From Sitta carolinensis (lineage: Eukaryota > Chordata > Aves > Passeriformes > Sittidae), in the NCBI GenBank assembly GCA_032173965.1, contig JAVUNC010000004.1, positions 22,173,001-22,237,000 of the forward strand: a DNA stretch of 64,000 bases, given 5' to 3'. This document shows, piece by piece, positions 61,041-64,000 of the stretch. Position numbers and translations under genes: made by a program. A model generated the notes under the pieces. That model was given only the letters and a program-made list of their open reading frames with translations. It made no database searches and was not told where the DNA came from. Each line of letters opens with the position of its first letter. Positions within the stretch are counted from its first letter, which is position 1.

Positions 61041-64000
61041 CCTGCATATCTGAAATTATGAGTCATTGTTTCTTCTCGTTATGACAGTTATTTAACCTCA
61101 GAAAGTTACAGCCGAAGTTGGTTTGTGTTTTAAGCCAAAATGAAGGGATTAGCAAATACTTAGTGATTGTTTCATATTTTTACAGCAAGATAAAATGGAG
61201 AAACTTCAAAAAGTAATAATAAAAAGAAAGCTAAATTCCAGCCAAAATCACAGGGAGAAACCCAGAGAAGCTATACAGCTTTTCAATAATTTAATATTAA
61301 TTTTGACAAGTGAACAAACAAAGGGCTATTGGAAGAAATTATATAAGGATATTTTCTTAAATAAATAAAATTTAAAAAACCTACATATAACTTACATTTC
61401 TAAGTAATCTCTAAACATGGTACAATGATGTGGAACAAGAATTCACTGCCAACAAGGCTTGTAATAAAAGCAATATCTTCTATCTTCTTCCATTTCAGCT
61501 ATCAATGGAAAAATTTGAAAGTACTGATAAATAGATTAAACTGGATTTGGAGACACTATTAGGTTTTTTCCCCAAAAGGTTTGAATTTTCTGCTGCAAAA
61601 GAAATAATTCAAAATTAATTTCAAAAAGTATTTTTTTATAATACATATAAATGTTATATAAAAAAAAATGACTGAACTTAGACTGCATTCACTGTTCAGA
61701 GTGTATTAAATACATAGTATATAAGTGATGTGATAACTGAGCTCCAAGGAAAACAAGCCTATACACAGCAGGGCTTCTTATTGTGCTATTAGCATGTTAT
61801 TGAGAAGAATAAAATGCTTCTCCCAAAATCTACAAACTATTTTATTGTCAGTGCTGACAATTAGACTGTAACTGTCATAAATAGATGTATCTTAATTGCC
61901 TGGCGCAATAATGCATTAAAGTATACCTTTAGGTCTCGACATATGTGTATGTATTCAAAGACTCAAGATCTAGGGGCAGACTGTCCTCATCCATCTGTGC
62001 GTACAGGTTTATTTAATAGGTACTTTTGTCAGGGAAGCCCTGAACAAAAGACAAAAACATGCACCTTTTTCAGGACAAAACCTTTTCAGCCAGGACCGCA
62101 GTGTTCATATGATATGGGCACATCACCTTGGATCCAGAACATGCATTTTCTCATTTGCTATTCCATCTTTGTAAGTAAGGTCCTAAATTCAATAACTCTC
62201 ACTGGCAGGCCAATTTGTTTTTAACAGCTACTCTCTTTGCAAGACACCTTGTACTGCAGTCATGGGGTTTTATTCATTTGAATCATATGGCTAAATATAA
62301 TTATAGCTGTCAATTACTTTGTACTTTCAAAACCAGAAAATGTTTTACATTGTATATAAGGCACCATTAGTGGAATTGTTTCCTTCCTAATTGGCAGAGG
62401 TTGGAAGTGCTCTTCAGGCTTTTTGGATTTCTTCTGTGCTTGCCCTACCCCCACACTTTTCTTCAGAAAAAAAAAGCAAACATTAATTTTATCCAATGAC
62501 ATTTATATGTAAATACTTCAAAGAGCTGGCAGTGCAAACCAGAATATGGACTATAATCTGACGTAAGGCATTTAACCTCCAAAAAGCCTGATTTACTTAC
62601 ACAATCTTTGACAAGGTTAACCTTAAATTCTTCACTAATCTGTGGGAGAGCTTTAACAGAAAAGGTAAACCACCTCCTCATCAGGACTAACCTACAGCTA
62701 CCCTGGTTAGGACAGTCTGAAACCTGCCTTCAGTTAAAGGAGGCAAATAGAGGACTCCTGCACACTCACTCTGGGCTACTGTGAAGAGCAGGAATATATG
62801 TGGGGGGGGAGGGAAGTGGGATTGCCTGGACATTTCTCCTTTCCCTCTACAGTTCAAAGAGATAAATGAGCCCTGAATAAATCTTGACAAGCGAAAGTCG
62901 ACCTAACCTTCCACTAATGAAGCAGTCCTCTTAAAGCTACTGCCTAATTACCTTACATCTCTTAGACAGAATCTCACTCCAGGTGCCTTTAAAATACAGG
63001 TTTTTTTCCTTTTTACCTCAAGCCTGGAGTTGACAGATGTATTTAGCATTTATTAAACCCTAGGAATGAGGCATGAGCTAGTCTCTGCAGCAAGGTGTGT
63101 GTGCTCTGCCTCTGTTTACACATCTGCACTCCTTTTCCTAAGCCCACAGAGGTACCTCCTGGCACCCAATGGGGCACTTCATGAGCAGGCTTAGAGTTTT
63201 CCCTTGTTCTCAGTGTCTCCCTGGCTTGCTTCCCAAACACATTGACAGAAGGCACCTCTCAGTGAATTAACAGGGTGTTTTCAACATTAGTCAGATTTGT
63301 CCACACACTTGATAGTCATCTCACCAGCCTTTAGGTGCATTAAAATCCATTATTACTGATTTTTAATCTGTCCATCTCTTCCTGCAGAATTTCTGAATGC
63401 CTAAATGCCTATTCTGTTTGAAGCAGCAAGGAATCATCAGCTGGCTTGAGAGGGTGGTTGGGTGGGATTTTTGGTTTGGGTTTTCTCTTTTTTCCTATTT
63501 TTTCATGTCTGAGAGCAGATCTGGGATGTAAGTGTGCAACATTGTGTTGGCTCCCAGCAGAACTGTGTCACCAAACATATATAGCTTCAATGATTATTAA
63601 ATGTTTCCAACACCATTTTAGGAAACAAACATTCCTTGGAGAACACGTTACAACAAACTAACCTCAAGATTTCTTTCATAAACCTATGATTCAATAATGA
63701 TTTCATAGCTCACCTCAGTAGTGACAATTTTATTCACATGATATTTTTAAAATATACTTCCTAGAAACTCACCTGGTAGTGATTTCAAAATTGCATTAAC
63801 AATTATAAACAGATGGTTCTCCCAACTTGCTTGCTATCAAATTCATATACCATCACCTTGTCAGAGGTGGTTAACATAACACAGAAATGTTCAGCAGCCC
63901 TTATAACCATTGGCTCCACAAACTATATCAAGGATATGAAGAAAGCTTTCAGCAGCAAAATATTTGCAAATATATTCGATCTCTCCAGAGTAATAGCCTC
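61041..64000. other. Non-coding single-copy DNA to window end
   Basis: AT-rich to about 62500, then somewhat more mixed (62520-63460) with no low-complexity tracts. Frames at 61943-62224 (+) and 63043-63255 (-) match nothing known. No gene seen. Confidence 0.45.

Noticed and set aside
1..64000. CRISPR arrays, operons, tRNA or rRNA genes
   Set aside because: No regularly spaced repeats and no cloverleaf or rRNA-like sequence noticed. The DNA is vertebrate, so bacterial-type systems are not expected.

Overview
The window looks like bird nuclear DNA, most likely from a songbird (passerine). I base this on several CR1 LINE copies with characteristic CR1 3' ends, and on long terminal repeats that I recognise from memory as the zebra-finch-type ERVL/ERVK LTR families. 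The rest is AT-rich single-copy sequence with many A-rich, T-rich and TA-rich simple repeats. I found no convincing protein-coding gene, tRNA, rRNA or CRISPR array. The open reading frames present are chance frames, LTR sequence read through, or decayed CR1 protein. The interval is best read as a gene desert or the inside of a very large intron.

Layout. 1-711: truncated ERVL-type LTR, + strand, holding a 10-bp tandem repeat. 981-1361: second LTR on the - strand with an adjoining primer-binding-like site. 1.4-9.4 kb: single-copy DNA with a CR1 tail (4.07-4.40 kb), a GC-rich island (2.0-2.45 kb) and a pair of perfect hairpins (7.36-7.44 kb). 9438-10002: third LTR (+) with TATA box, polyadenylation signal and a PBS-like tail. 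10-31.8 kb: mostly single-copy DNA with one CR1 (14.9-15.5 kb), several stretches with the texture of conserved regulatory DNA, and unclassified islands at 18.7-20.2, 24.65-25.06 and 30.2-30.6 kb. 31.8-32.4 kb: CR1. 34332-34970: solo LTR with a near-perfect 6-bp target duplication. 38.2 and 39.5 kb: two diverged copies of an unrecognised ~230-bp sequence. 47.3-50.7 kb: a long CR1 (-) retaining parts of ORF1, endonuclease and reverse transcriptase, all broken. 52.7-53.7 and 57.5-57.8 kb: further CR1 copies. 60004-61035: solo LTR with a perfect 5-bp target duplication.

No genes act together here. The history visible is repeated CR1 and retrovirus-like insertion into AT-rich DNA, followed by decay and LTR-LTR recombination. 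I did not find a new biological system. The observations most worth checking are the duplicated unknown element (38.2/39.5 kb), the LTR that splits an otherwise continuous open frame (34.2-35.1 kb), and the candidate conserved non-coding stretches. Family names are from memory and no database search was run.
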